From Amoebidium appalachense (Eukaryota; Ichthyosporea), in assembly GCA_963693365.1 (NCBI GenBank), contig CAVNZM010000001.1, positions 1,984,001 to 2,048,000 of the forward strand: a DNA stretch of 64,000 bases, in the 5' to 3' direction. The translations under genes and the position numbers were made by a program. The notes beneath the pieces were generated by a model that searched no databases, had not been told where the DNA came from, and saw only the letters and a program-made list of their open reading frames with translations. Shown here one piece after another: positions 40,730-53,772 of the stretch (positions are counted from its first letter, which is position 1; every line of letters starts with the position of its first letter).

Positions 40730-41437
40730 TGTCATCTTCACTTAATTCTCAGCAAGACTTAGAAGTTGAGTTTGGTATTTATTTATTAGTTGTTGTAGTT
40801 TGTTTCCTTTTCCTTTCTTCATTTCTTTCTTTCTTTTCCGTTTCCGTGTACACGACATCTTAGATCTGTGTACGTATCGACATACTTAGCTCGCGCACAC
40901 GTATTGTCGTTTGCGTCAAAATCTATATATGTCATCCAATCATATCTCGTTTGTATTTTCCCAAATATAGTAACTTACATTCCTTTCTCATTCCTTTCCC
41001 ACGACGTAGCATTGTGCTATGTTCTTCAACTATTAGGAATAATTATATTTAGACGTGTTATGATAAGAACATGTATAAATATATGTTATGAATTAATAGT
41101 TACATAAGTGGTTTCATTTTATTAAATGTTTCCGTGCTTTTATTAGAAGTTTTTTTCATTAGAGGATTGAGTTTTACATTCTAAATGTCGACAGACATTT
41201 TATTCGATATATTTTACACTCATAGTTTTCATTCTTTTGATTGGTTTATCGTTTCACATTCCCAAGTATAAAAGGGACCTCATCTTGAAATAAATCACAA
41301 GCAGTCGTATTCACTTCCTATGGTTCCAGAAATCGTTCCTCCTCTCCGGTTGTGTTTTTCCCGTGTGTCTTTGTGTTGTGTTTTACATAACACCCATCTG
41401 TGCTCTCTGCTTCTCCGTTTACCCACACAAAATAACA
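40730..41437 (+). mobile_element. CopB-2 5' LTR
   Basis: 708 bp, TGTCATCTTCACTTAATTC...AAAATAACA. Confidence 0.92.
41267..41294 (+). promoter_or_regulatory. TATA box and polyadenylation signal of the CopB LTR
   Basis: TATAAAAG (41267-41274) lies 14 bp before AATAAA (41289-41294). A start about 30 bp after the TATA box would put AATAAA in U3, so it would be transcribed only from the 3' LTR, as expected for compact LTRs. The same pair occurs in all CopB LTRs here. Confidence 0.6.
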
Positions 41438-41513
41438 GGTTTACGGCCCCTTTGCACGCTAACACACAATCTCGCTACAACCGCGAAAATCTCTCAGTCT
41501 TACTGCTTCAATC

Positions 41514-44500
41514 ATGACTGACAAACCGTCGTATATCAACCTTCCAATATGGAATCCGTCCGAGAAACGAGACGAGAAACGTCTTAATTATTTCGAGTGG
41601 GAGCCACTCATTCACCGGTTCATTAGAACCACCATTGCCGAGAAATTCGTTGACGCTATCAAGAGGCCACAGTGGGTTGACGGCGCTGAAGTCAACCAGT
41701 GGCTAGGCTACACCACCAAGGACTCCTACAAGAAAGCTTCCGACGTCCTCGACCAGATCCTCAACCAGTCCGTCCACCCGACCGAGCTCTACGACTCCGG
41801 CCGGATGCAAGACGGTGTCCACGGTGGTGAAGTCTTCCACAACCTACGTATGGCGTATGTAGCAGAGAAGGAGGCCCGAGTCACCCAGATTCAAGTCACC
41901 TTCGAGGAGCTTGAACTACGAGACTACCCCAACGTCACAGCATACCTCACCCGTCTCCAACGTCTGGCTACGACACTTTGTTATAATACGTAGTATTTAC
42001 ATATTGTAAGATCTTCTCAGTTCGTGTTATGTTTTCATTCATTTACTTAATGAAAAAGATGTGCTCCTTGTACGTAAATTATGACATCGATCTCCAGTGT
42101 ATTTGAGTACTTGTAATCGTGTTGTGTCGGCTATATTCGTGTGTTTAGATATCGATTACAGCAACTGATTATAGGTACACGAGTCTACCCAGTGAGGGAG
42201 ACACGTGTACATGTTATGTGTACATGAATATCTTCGGTTATAACTGTGTTTTGCTGTTCGTGTTTTCTGTCCTGCTTTCTTTTCTTTTTCCTCTTTCTTC
42301 GTCTTTTCTTTTCTCTTTCTTTCTTCTCTTGTTTCCTTTCATTTAATTATATTTCTCTCTCACTAATATACGTTGAGTAGATTTATATTACTCGTTATGT
42401 TTTGATTGGTAGAAAAACACTTAGGTTACACTTTAGCTTGTCAGGTATGATTCATAGCTTAGTCAACCACTTTTGTTTTGTGTGTTGCCGTACTATATCC
42501 AATCAGTGGACTTAGTCAGAAAATGTCTGAGTCTTTGTAGCCGATGATAGGTTAGAAACACCACCTCTTTCCTCGTTACTCTTCACCTCTTTTCTTTCTT
42601 ATAGCTGTGACCTATGGTGTGTGTTCCCGCGTCTCCGGATCTATCCGGGAAATAATCAGTTAATTATGATTGGTTATTTTAGACATAGATCTGATTTCCG
42701 ACTGGTCGGAAATCATGTATGGATTTAACTTAAGGGAATTTCAGGTATTTATTAGCGATCAAAATAAATTAAGTTCAGTCGTGTCTAAACATTGATGTCT
42801 GTTGTGTACACTGCTCCGATCGTTCCGTGTTTTGTTGTTGTGTGTGTCTGTGGTGTTTTCACACTGCACCACTGTGTCTCTGCTTACATCCCAAATACTT
42901 ATACAATTTAACACACTTGCCTGCCTCGACGAACCCGTCCAGCACAAGGATGTCGTACGTAAGTTCTTCCTCCACATCCGGAAGAACACAGCCCTGGTCT
43001 GCCCCGACATTGAACGTCTCTGCTCCGACTACTGGATGAACAACAAGGCCTACCCGTCCTTCAACATGCTCATCAGTGACATCCGAGGAGCTGAAATCCG
43101 TGCCGGCCTCATCGACGCAGGCACAGGTGCAACCGTCAACAACCGTCCCCTCCGTGCACTCCAGAGCAGAGTGCTTCCCCCCGGTGACCTCCGTAACCGT
43201 ATTCCTCGACGTGAGCATACACCTCACCGTTCCCCGTCCCGTTCCCGTGATCCTCGTCCTCCCTCCAAGTCACCCGGTCCCCGTTCAACTTCCCCTTACC
43301 ACCGTGGTAACAGGGACAACCGTAACCGACAGCACAACACCAACAGTGTGAAGTGTTCCTACTGCCATGAGCCCCACCACATCACAGCATGCCCGGAGCC
43401 TGGCTGCACAGTTGCTCGTCGTGCCAAGCAGGAGAAAGGTGACAAGAGTGTGAAATTTGCCCTCATCTCCTCCACCGGCACACCTGACAGTAACGACCCC
43501 GTCTGGGACAGTGCTTGTAATGCACACATCTGCCCCATCAAGGAGTATTTCTCCTCCCTTACCCCGTGTCCTCCCACCCCCATTCACGGCCTCGGCACAG
43601 TCAATGCCAAACAACGTGGCATCATCAACATAACACTGCACTACAACGGCCACCCAACACCGTGCAGCATCAATGCTTACTACGTACCCGAGGCACCGTC
43701 TTTCCTCGTGTCTACCTCCATGGCATCAGCTGCCGGCCTCCTAGGTCATTGTGACGATACAGACAACCACCCGTCGTTCCTCTACAGCCGTAATGGTGAC
43801 ATTATTACAGATCTCACCCCCCTCGACGGTCTCTACTACATCACTGACTATGTGATTGAGACTCCTAAACACCCGGGGGTCCAAGCCTACACAGCAAGGA
43901 CTCAACAACCCGACGTCTCCCAGCTCCACGTGTTCGGCTCCCCTGCCTATGTCCATGTTCCCCGGTCAAAGAGGAACAAGCTGGCATCAACCGTCAGAGT
44001 CGGCACCTACGTCGGCTGGGACCTACCCTCCAAGGCACACAAGATCCTCGACCTTGCCAGCAACCAAATCAAGATCTGCCGTGATGTGATCTTCGACGAG
44101 TCGAAATTCACGGGCAGCACCAATCAGGTCTCCGTTCCCCCCAAACCCGATCTGCCGACATTGGACCCCCCCTCCGACGACGACGATGAAACTCAGTCTG
44201 TGGTCATCTCCCAACCGTCCTGGCACAACCAACCAGCCCCGGTTGAACCCGTGCCTCCCCCGAGCCCCCCCCCCCACTGGCCAACAACCCTTGCTGCCGG
44301 CCCCCCCCGTTGCTGTGCATCAACCCGGCTACATGACTCCGGTTCGTCCTGGGTCCCCCACCTTCCACTCGGCCACGAGCAGCCCTGTGGACACCGATGC
44401 CCCCCTCACCACCGGTCCTATTCCTGGCTTCCATGCCCCTATCCCGGCCTCCACCACCTACCCGGCCACCACCCCCCTCAAGGACCCCCCCAAGCCCAAC

Positions 44501-46129
44501 CTTTGTCGGTCTACACGTCTCACCAAGACTCCAACGGCACTGGTCAGCATCGTAGCACCGACCATCAACATTGACCAGCTCCCCAAGGGCATTCAAAAGC
44601 TTTGCAACGGTCCCAACGGTGATGCCGTCATAGCTGCCCTCACCTCCGAGTACCTAGCCTTCATCACCAAGGATGTCTTCACCATTGTTGATCCCCCCCC
44701 TGGTGCCAACATCATCAAGTTCAAGTGGATTGTGACTGAGAAAGTCCTCAACTCAGCCGGTGACACCAAGATCAAAGCTCGTGGTGTTGCAAAGGGCTTC
44801 ACTCAAGTCTACGGTGTTGACTACGGTGACACCTCTTCCCCCGTGGTGATGTCCTCCTCCGTCCGTGCCCTCCTTGCCATCGGTGTGGACGGCAACCATG
44901 AGATTCATCAACTCGACGTCTCAACTGCCTTCCTCAACAGTCCTCTTCAAGAAGACATCTACATTGAGCCACCACCTGGCTTCATCACCCCCGGCAACGA
45001 ACACAAGGTCTGGAAACTTAAGAAGGCACTCTACGGGCTCAAGCAAGCATCACTGGCCTGGTATGAGTACTTCGACAAGGTCCTCCTTGCTCACGGTCTC
45101 GAACGTCTCCGTTCAGATCCATGTGTCTACATCAAGACCTTCCCCAACGGTGACATCATCCTCACTGGCAACTATGTGGACGACGTCATCATCATCTGCA
45201 CGGCCAACTCCTCCCACACCAAGGATCTAGTAGACCACATCATGAAGTCAGCTCTCTGCAAGGTTGACCTTCCCGACATCTTCCTTGGCACCCAGCTCAT
45301 CCACACCCCCGGTCACCTCAAGCTGCTTCAGCAATCCTACATCAACGACATCGTCAGAGACTTCAACCTCAACGATGCTCACCCCAAGGCTACTCCCATT
45401 CCCGTCGGCACCGTCATCACCATCAACGAGAACGACTCACCACCCATCAAGGTTCCCTACCGTGAACTACTCGGCCGTCTTTTGTGGGTTGCTCGTTGTT
45501 CCCGGCCCGACATCTCCTTTGCCATCGGCTACCTCGGTAGATTCAGTGCCAACCCCACCAAACTTGCATGGGAATGTCTACTCCGTGTAGTTCGGTACCT
45601 CATCGGCACTTCCAACCTCGGCCTTCATTACGACAAGTCTGCTTCCGACGACAACACCCCCTTGCTGGAGTGTTATTCTGATGCTGACTTTGCCAACTGC
45701 CCCAACACCCGTCGTTCAACCACCGGATACGTCATCTTCTTCAAGGGCATACCCATCACATGGTATTCGAAGCTGCAGTCCATCACGGCAACATCCACCA
45801 CCGAGGCTGAGCTTCTGGCCATCAATGCTGCTGTTCAAAACGTCATCTGGCACCGTGATCTCCTCCGTGAACTCGGCTACCCGATGACCGACCCCACCCC
45901 CGTCTACTGTGACAACCAGTCCACCATTGCCCTCCTGCACACCAACAGCATCAAGCACCGGACCAAACACATTGCAGTCCGTTACCACAACACGAAGGAC
46001 TACATCAAGAGTGGGGATGTGGTCGTCACCTACGTGTCCAGCAAAGACAACGTGGCTGACATCTTCACCAAGCCCCTGCCCGGGCCCTCCCACGAGCAGC
46101 ACCGTGATTCACTCAGTCTTCGTGACTGA
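41514..46129 (+). pseudogene. CopB-2 gag-pol, broken
   Basis: Gag starts MTDKPSYINLPIWN and is interrupted at 41979 by a solo LTR. It resumes LACLDEPVQHKD..., then CCHC CSYCHEPHHITAC and protease WDSACNAHIC. After YTARTQQ the reading jumps to PDVSQLHVFGSPAY, deleting the zinc-binding and catalytic core of integrase present in CopB-1. A poly(C) frame change occurs near 44265-44275. From there an open 44186-46129 frame gives a full linker, RT (YVDD) and RNase H (TDADF, TEAEL, DNQST). Confidence 0.92.
41979..42913 (+). mobile_element. Solo CopA LTR (subtype 2) in CopB-2 gag
   Basis: 935 bp, TGTTATAATACG...CAATTTAACA, flanked by CACTT at 41974-41978 and 42914-42918. Removing it with one CACTT restores the gag reading frame of CopB. 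Confidence 0.95.
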
Positions 46130-46130
46130 G

Positions 46131-46176
<46 letters not shown>

Positions 46177-46657
46177 TCATCTACAGTGGTCTTCAAGTAG
46201 GTTGGGGCCCTGGCCAGTGGTCTACACATCACCGTGTAGAGACACCTCCCAACGAAAGTCTACTGCTGTCTTCATCGATCTTCAGTGTGTGCATCTTCAG
46301 TGGGGATTTCTTCTCCACCATCCGTCGTTTATTTATATACCACCATATATATAATGTATTTATCATTAGCCACCAACACGTCACACATACACTAGTTGTT
46401 TCTTCTATATATATTTATATATCACGTCATTGGCTACCGTCATCTTCCGAGTCTTCAGAGGCAACCGTCGTTGTGTGCTTCTTCCGTTTTGGTTTTCTTC
46501 CCCGGCTTGCACCTTCAAGTCTTCTCCATTGTCTTCTCGAGTGGGGAAACTTGACTGTGACTTCACGGCACCTACTTCTACATGTGTGAAAGTCTTAACA
46601 TCAACAGTCACATCAACAAACTTCACGAGAACCCAACTTCCAACCCTTGAGTGGGGA
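46130..46657 (+). other. CopB-2 3' UTR
   Basis: A poly(C) run of about 38 (46136-46173) directly after the stop is followed by sequence as in CopB-1 but with the four-hairpin block deleted. It ends in the polypurine tract before 46658. Confidence 0.85.
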
Positions 46658-47365
46658 TGTCATCTTCACTTAATTCTCAGCAAGACTTAGAAGTTGAGTT
46701 TGGTATTTATTTATTAGTTGTTGTAGTTTGTTTCCTTTTCCTTTCTTCATTTCTTTCTTTCTTTTCCGTTTCCGTGTACACGACATCTTAGATCTGTGTA
46801 CGTATCGACATACTTAGCTCGCGCACACGTATTGTCGTTTGCGTCAAAATCTATATATGTCATCCAATCATATCTCGTTTGTATTTTCCCAAATATAGTA
46901 ACTTACATTCCTTTCTCATTCCTTTCCCACGACGTAGCATTGTGCTATGTTCTTCAACTATTAGGAATAATTATATTTAGACGTGTTATGATAAGAACAT
47001 GTATAAATATATGTTATGAATTAATAGTTACATAAGTGGTTTCATTTTATTAAATGTTTCCGTGCTTTTATTAGAAGTTTCTTTCATTAGAGGATTGAGT
47101 TTTACATTCTAAATGTCGACAGACATTTTATTCGATATATTTTACACTCATAGTTTTCATTCTTTTGATTGGTTTATCGTTTCACATTCCCAAGTATAAA
47201 AGGGACCTCATCTTGAAATAAATCACAAGCAGTCGTATTCACTTCCTATGGTTCCAGAAATCGTTCCTCCTCTCCGGTTGTGTTTTTCCCGTGTGTCTTT
47301 GTGTTGTGTTTTACATAACACCCATCTGTGCTCTCTGCTTCTCCGTTTACCCACACAAAATAACA
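46658..47365 (+). mobile_element. CopB-2 3' LTR
   Basis: 708 bp, right flank AAAAG. Confidence 0.92.
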
Positions 47366-47370
47366 AAAAG

Positions 47371-49289
47371 TGCCGTATCTAACAAACTAGTAGCCTCCTG
47401 CCCATAGACCAAATAAAACGGAGAAAAACCAGTCACAGCATGAGGGGTAGAATTATACGAATGAGCAATAAACCTAGACATATGATCCCAATCATTAGCC
47501 TCCAGATCCACCATTTTGCCAAAGGACTTCTGAAACACTGCATGCACACGTTCAGAGATGGCATTTGCTTGAGGGTGATATGCAGGCGTAGTGATATGAG
47601 CTACCCTTAAAAATTTTTACACACCTCCGACACCAACTGATTAAAAAATACACGACTCCTATCCGTTAACAAAACACGAGGACAACCAAACCTAAGACAA
47701 ATTTCATCCACAAAAGCACGAGCAAACAAAAACGGCATTAGCAGTGGGGAGAGGAAAAACTTCAACCCAACGAGTGGCCACATCGGTGACGGTAACAAGA
47801 ACAGTGTTACCCTCAACCGTAGAATTAAAAGGACCAACCACATCCACTGCTACCCTTTCAAACATACGAACATTAAAATCCCTAATAAACGACGGGCGGG
47901 AACGAGAGTGGGGACTCTCATTCCTTTCCTGACAATGCATGCATGACAACACATAATCCCTCACCTCCCTACTCATACCCGGCCAAAAATACGAACGATA
48001 ACACGAAGCAACGTCCTATTTACACCTAAATGACCAGCCATGGGATGCTCATGCACCATATGCAAAACCTCAGGCACAAGTGCCGTCGGGACCCAAACTC
48101 GGTGTCCGTCTGGCCCAGAACAATGATAAACTAAATCCTGCTCTACCGGACACATTTTTGCTAACTTAGCTACCTTAATCATCTGCCTTTTATTTTTAAA
48201 TTTAATCGAATCAACCGGCCCCTTTAAGTAATTCTTAACCAGACCAATCAACACATCTTCCTCCTGAGCTAAGATCAAAGCCGTAGGTGCTAAGGCAGGG
48301 GCCGAGCCATGAGACTCGGTCCCGACCTCAGACACTGACAAATACCTCCCCCCCCCTCCCCTACACTTATAAGCAAGCAACCCCGGAGCCCAAGAAGACA
48401 CATCAACAGACACAGCATCTATTCCTTTCTGCTCACTCTCCCCCCCCTTCCCCCCCTCCCCCCCCCCGTCTCTCGCAATTCCTGATGAGTTAGTGCATGT
48501 ATGTGGGGGGCCAGGTCTGTGGCCACCCTGGCCCCCACGGTGTTGGTTAACCCGTCAGATCCACGGGCTAGACCAACACCCTCCCCCCCTGCCTGCACAT
48601 TCTCACACCCGGGGTGACCCTCCTTCCTCTTGGGGGTCGGGGGAGTGGGACCGGTGCTGTCCCGGTCCCCCTCCCCATCGTGTCGGGTGACATTATGGTG
48701 GCTAACGTTAAATAAAGTTGTTCCCCCTCCTCCTGAGTCACCCTTCGAGCCGGCATCCTCCTTTTGGCTAATAAGAGAGACCTCTATACTACCAATCTCA
48801 TTAGTGAAACTACCGACGGAAACACCTGACCTAATCACTATAAGCTCGATGCCCGGATTCACTAATTCTATTTCTATTGTCTTATCCGGCCATACCCTAC
48901 TAAGGGTCCATTGAGCCACCTCCTGAAATGGGGTTTTCGGGGTAAAAACCCCTAAAACCCCTATCCTAACATGATGATTGCCGGCCCGGACACGTACCGT
49001 TTGGCACTGATAAGGCTCGATTACTACTTCAGCTACCGTTCTAGCACCAGACTGATAACCGTCGATCCCATCACGGGTTTTCATTTTAACGCCGGACTGC
49101 AATTCTAAAACATTCGTACGTTCAAACAAAGCATTCACATGTCTACGGAAAAATGGGGCTCCCAACAAAACACTTTGAGCTAAATCCTTAACCACATAAC
49201 AAGCAATATGCATAGCCTGGCCACCTATCTCACACGGCAACACACAAACACCTTCCACAGACATACTACTATTATTAGCACTACCTAAG
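47371..49289 (-). pseudogene. Gyp-1 (Ty3/gypsy): protease-like and integrase remnants
   Basis: From the right on the minus strand: a retropepsin-like stretch ending LAQSVLLGAPFFRRH and long linker sequence (to about 48420), then directly the integrase. Its zinc-binding domain is HEHPMAGHLGVNRTL with CMHCQERN. The catalytic core is VAVDVVGPF, then LLTDRSRVFF and a HAVFQKSFGKM segment near the glutamate. It continues at 40275-40729. RT and RNase H, which should lie between protease and integrase, are absent, and frames shift at about 47620, 47735 and 47975. No LTR of this family is identified. CopC LTR sequence begins at 49290. Confidence 0.82.
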
Positions 49290-50150
<861 letters not shown>

Positions 50151-51576
50151 TGTTGTAATACGTAGTATCTACATATGGTAAGATCTTCTCAGTTTGTGTT
50201 ATGTTTCAGTTCATATGCTTAGTGTATATGCCACACTCCTATTATGTAAAGTGTAGCATCGATCTCCGATATGCTTGTATACTTGTAATCGTGTTGTATC
50301 GGCTCTAATCGTGTATTGTAATATCGATTAGAATATTTATATGTGTGTACACGGATCCACCCACTCAGGGAGAGACGTGTACATGTTCGTGTGTACATAA
50401 ATATCTCTGGTTATAGTTATGCTATTACTATCTTGTTTGTTGATCTGTGCTCTCTTTTCCTTTCTCTTTCTCCTTCCTTATTTTCTTTTCTTTCTCTCCT
50501 TGTCTTCATGTGTATAATCGTATTTCTTTTCTACTAATATATGTTAGGTAGATTTGTGTTACTTAATACGTGTTCATTGGACGGTAACACACTTAGACTA
50601 CACTTAGAATAGCATGTGTGTTTAGACTTCATTAATTTACTTTAGTTTTCATGTGTTGCCGGGCTTTAACCAATCATCAAGGTTAAGTGTGATATGTCTG
50701 AGTCTTTGCAGTATGTCATAGGTTAGAATTTCCTTGATGATGACACGAGTTGACCTTAACTAGTGTCTGTGTCCTATCGTGTGCGTCTCCGCGTACCGGA
50801 TCTCTCTGAAAGCAATTGGTTCTTAGTGATTGGTTTCTATTAGAGATAGATCTGATTTCCGACTGGTCGGAAATCATGTATGGATTGGACTTAGAGGAAT
50901 TTCAGGTATTTATTCGAAGATCAGAATAAATTCAGTTCAGTCGTGTCTAAACATTGATGTCTGTTGTGTACACTGCTCCGATCGTTCCGTGTTTTGTTGT
51001 TGTGTGTGTCTGTGGTGTTTTCACACTGCACCACTGTGTCTCTGCTTTCATCCCAAATACTTATACAATTCAACAGGTTATGCAGCCCTTTTGCACGCTC
51101 CCTACACACATCTAGAACTAGCGCTCGTTTTTCAATCATGGATCCAAACAAAACTGGCGTAAACAAAATCACCATGTGGAAAGGTGAAGGGAAGACTGGT
51201 CCCGATAGCAAAACCATCTATTTTCAATGGGAAATCATTTTTCTCGGCATGATGACCGGTACTAAAGGTGTAGAGACACAGTGGTGCAGTGTGAAAACAC
51301 CACAGACACACACAACAACAAAACACGGAACGATCGGAGCAGTGTACACAACAAACATCAATGTTTAGACACGACTAAACTCAATTTATTTTGATCTTCG
51401 AATAAATACCTGAAATTCCTCTAAGTCATACAACACGATTACAAGTATACAAGCATATCGGAGATCGATGTTACACTTTACATAATAGGAGTGTGGCATT
51501 TACACTAAGCATATGAACTGAAACATAACACAAACTGAGAAGATCTTACCATATGTAAATACTACGTATTACAACA
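50151..51576 (+). mobile_element. CopA-4: LTR, gag start and an inverted LTR piece
   Basis: A full 925-bp CopA LTR (50151-51075), primer site GGTTATGCAGCCC, leader and gag start MDPNKTGVNKITMWKG (ATG at 51138) are followed after about 45 codons by CopA LTR sequence in the opposite direction (about 51272-51576). That piece has an internal deletion near 51428. Both outer ends are LTR ends (TGTTG and ACAACA). The left neighbour is a CopC LTR and the right neighbour a CopB LTR, with no matching 5-bp flanks, so it marks a rearrangement joint. Confidence 0.82.
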
Positions 51577-51719
51577 TATCAAGTAGTCGTATTGATTTCC
51601 TATGGTTCCAGAAATCGTTCCACCTCTCCGGTTGTGTTTCTCCCGTGTGTCTCTATTTTGTGTATAACATAACACCCATCTGTGCTCTCTGCTTCTCCGT
51701 TTACCCTCACAAAACAACA
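51577..51719 (+). mobile_element. CopB-3 5' LTR, 3' end only
   Basis: It begins TATCAAGTAGTCGTATTG and ends CACAAAACAACA. The primer site GGTTTACGGCCCC follows at 51720. Confidence 0.85.
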
Positions 51720-51794
51720 GGTTTACGGCCCCTTTGCACGCTAACACACAATCTCGTTACAACCGCGTAATTTCTCAGTCTTACTGCTTCAATC

Positions 51795-52887
51795 ATGACT
51801 GACAAACCGTCGTACATCAACCTTCCAATATGGAATCCGTCCGAGAAAAGAGACGAGAAACGTCTTAATTTTTTCAAGTGGGAGCCACTCATTCACCGGT
51901 TCATTAGAACAACCATTGCCGAGAAATTCGTTGACGCTATAAAGAGGCCACAGTGGGTTGAGGGCACTGAGGCCAACCAGTGGCTAGGCTACGCCACCAA
52001 GGACTCCTACAAGAAAGCTTCCGACGTCCTCGACCAGATCCTCAACCAGTCCGTCCATCCGACTGAGCTCTACGACTCCGGCCGGATGCAAGACGGTGTC
52101 CACGGTGGAGAAGTCTTCCACAACCTACGTATGGCGTATGTGGCAGAGAAGGAGGCCCGAGTCACCCAGATTCAAGTCACCTTCGAGGAGCTTGAACTAC
52201 GAGACTACCCCAACGTCACAGCATACCTCACCCGTCTCCAACGTCTGGCTACGACCCTTGCCTGCCTCGACGAGCCCGTCCAGCACAAGGATGTCGTACG
52301 TAAGTTCTTCCTTCACCTCCGGAAGAACACGGCCCTGGTCTGCTCCGACATTGAACGTCTCTGCTGCGACTACTGGATGAACAACAAGGCCTACCCGTCC
52401 TTCAACCAGCTCATCAGTGACATCCGAGGAGCTGAAATCCGTGCCGGCCTCATCGATGCAGGCACTGGTGCAACCGCCAACAACCGTCCCCTCCGTGCAC
52501 TTCAGAGCAGAGTGCTTCCCCCCGGTGACCTCCGTAACCGTATCCCTCGACGTGAGCATACACATCACCGTTCCCCGTCCCGTTCCCGTGATCCTCGTCC
52601 GTCCTCCAAGTCACCCGGCCCCCGTTCAACTTCCCCTTACCACCGTGGTAACAGGGACAACCGTAACCGACAGCACAACACCAAGAAGGTGGAGTGTTCC
52701 TACTGCCATTATGAGCCCCACCACATCACAGCATGCCTGGAGCCTGGCTGTGCTGTTGCTCGTCGTGCCAAGCAGGAGAAAGGCAACAAGAGTGTGCAAT
52801 TTGCACTCATCTCCTCCACCGGCACACCCGACCGTGACGACCCCGTCTGGGACAGTGCTTGTAATGCACACATCTGCCCCATCAAGG
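51795..52887 (+). pseudogene. CopB-3 gag and protease start, truncated
   Basis: It reads from MTDKPSYINLPIWN through the Arg/Ser-rich region and CCHC knuckle (with a one-codon insertion, CSYCHYEPHH) to SACNAHICPIK of the protease. Then the sequence joins an inverted integrase piece. Gag itself is open over 364 codons. Confidence 0.88.
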
Positions 52888-53016
52888 GGAGCCGAACACG
52901 TGGAGCTGGGAGACCTCGGGTTTGAAGCCGTGGAAGGCCTCGAAGGGAGTGTTGCCGTTGGCAGCAGATGACGGTGTGACGTTGATGATGTAGCCAGCAT
53001 GCTTGAGAGCAGCAAC
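52888..53016 (-). pseudogene. Inverted CopB integrase piece
   Basis: About 129 bp encode, on the minus strand, VAALKHAGYIINVTPSSAANG...FGSP of CopB integrase. It is nearly identical to 59373-59503. It sits directly against the 3' LTR at 53017, with no polypurine tract, so everything from protease to 3' UTR has been replaced by this inverted scrap. Confidence 0.85.
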
Positions 53017-53393
53017 TGTCATCTTCACTTGATTCTCAGCAAGACTTAGAAGTTGAGTTTTGTATTTGTTTATTAGTTTGTTGTAGTTTGTTTCCTTTTC
53101 CTTTTTCCTTTCTTCCTTTCTTTCTTTTCTTTCTGTTTCCGTGTACACCGATATCTTAGATCTGTGTACGTATCGACATACTTAGCTCGCGCACACATAT
53201 TGTCGTTTGTGTCAAAATCTATATATGTCATCCAATCAAATCTCGTTTGTATTTTCCCAAATATAGTAACTTACATTCCTTTCTCATTCCTTTCTCACGA
53301 CGTAGCATTGTGCTATGTTCTCCAACTATTAGGAATAATTATATTTAAACGTGTTATGATAAGAACATGTATAAATGTATGTTGTGAACTAAT
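53017..53393 (+). mobile_element. CopB-3 3' LTR, left part
   Basis: TGTCATCTTCACTTG... to GAACTAAT, interrupted by Ngr-1. It resumes at 58826 (AGTTACATAAGTGG). Confidence 0.88.
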
Positions 53394-53730
53394 GGTTTTA
53401 TTTGTGGAAATTATTGACATAAATATTTTTCTGGGTAAACACGTAGGATGGGTGTCCGATATCAACAGGCTTCGTTTCATGTTTTAGCAGTTCGCGTTCG
53501 GCTGCCCGCATACGGGCACCTATTAGCCGATCAAAACATCAGAGATCCACAGATCACTAGACCGAGTCTGATTGGCTCAGGATAAGATTTCACATAACAC
53601 TAGATCGGTTTTGATTGGCTCAGTTCGGTAGCCGTAGGTATATAAGCACGACAGTTTTTAGCAGATCAGCAGGCAACAACACATCTTCTGTGTTTAGCAC
53701 CTACAGCTTTACAGCTATATTTTCTTTTCA
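53394..53730 (+). repeat. Ngr-1 repeat A1 with promoter
   Basis: It starts GGTTTTATTTGTGG and ends TTTCTTTTCA. TATATAAG lies at 53639-53646, so it likely holds the promoter. A2 differs at a few bases only (for example AGAGATCC against AGATCTCC). Confidence 0.9.
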
Positions 53731-53772
53731 ATTTTCTTTTCACTCTCCCTATCTTTCCGTACGCCGGTCAGC

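Larger units (their letters stand above)
40730..47365 (+). mobile_element. CopB-2, complete-ended copia element inside Gyp-1
   Basis: LTRs 40730-41437 and 46658-47365, each 708 bp and nearly identical (one clear change in the TTTTTTTC/TTTCTTTC run), flanked by AAAAG. The primer site GGTTTACGGCCCC follows the 5' LTR and CCCTTGAGTGGGGA precedes the 3' LTR. The body is disabled by a solo CopA LTR, an integrase deletion and a poly(C) frameshift. Confidence 0.93.
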
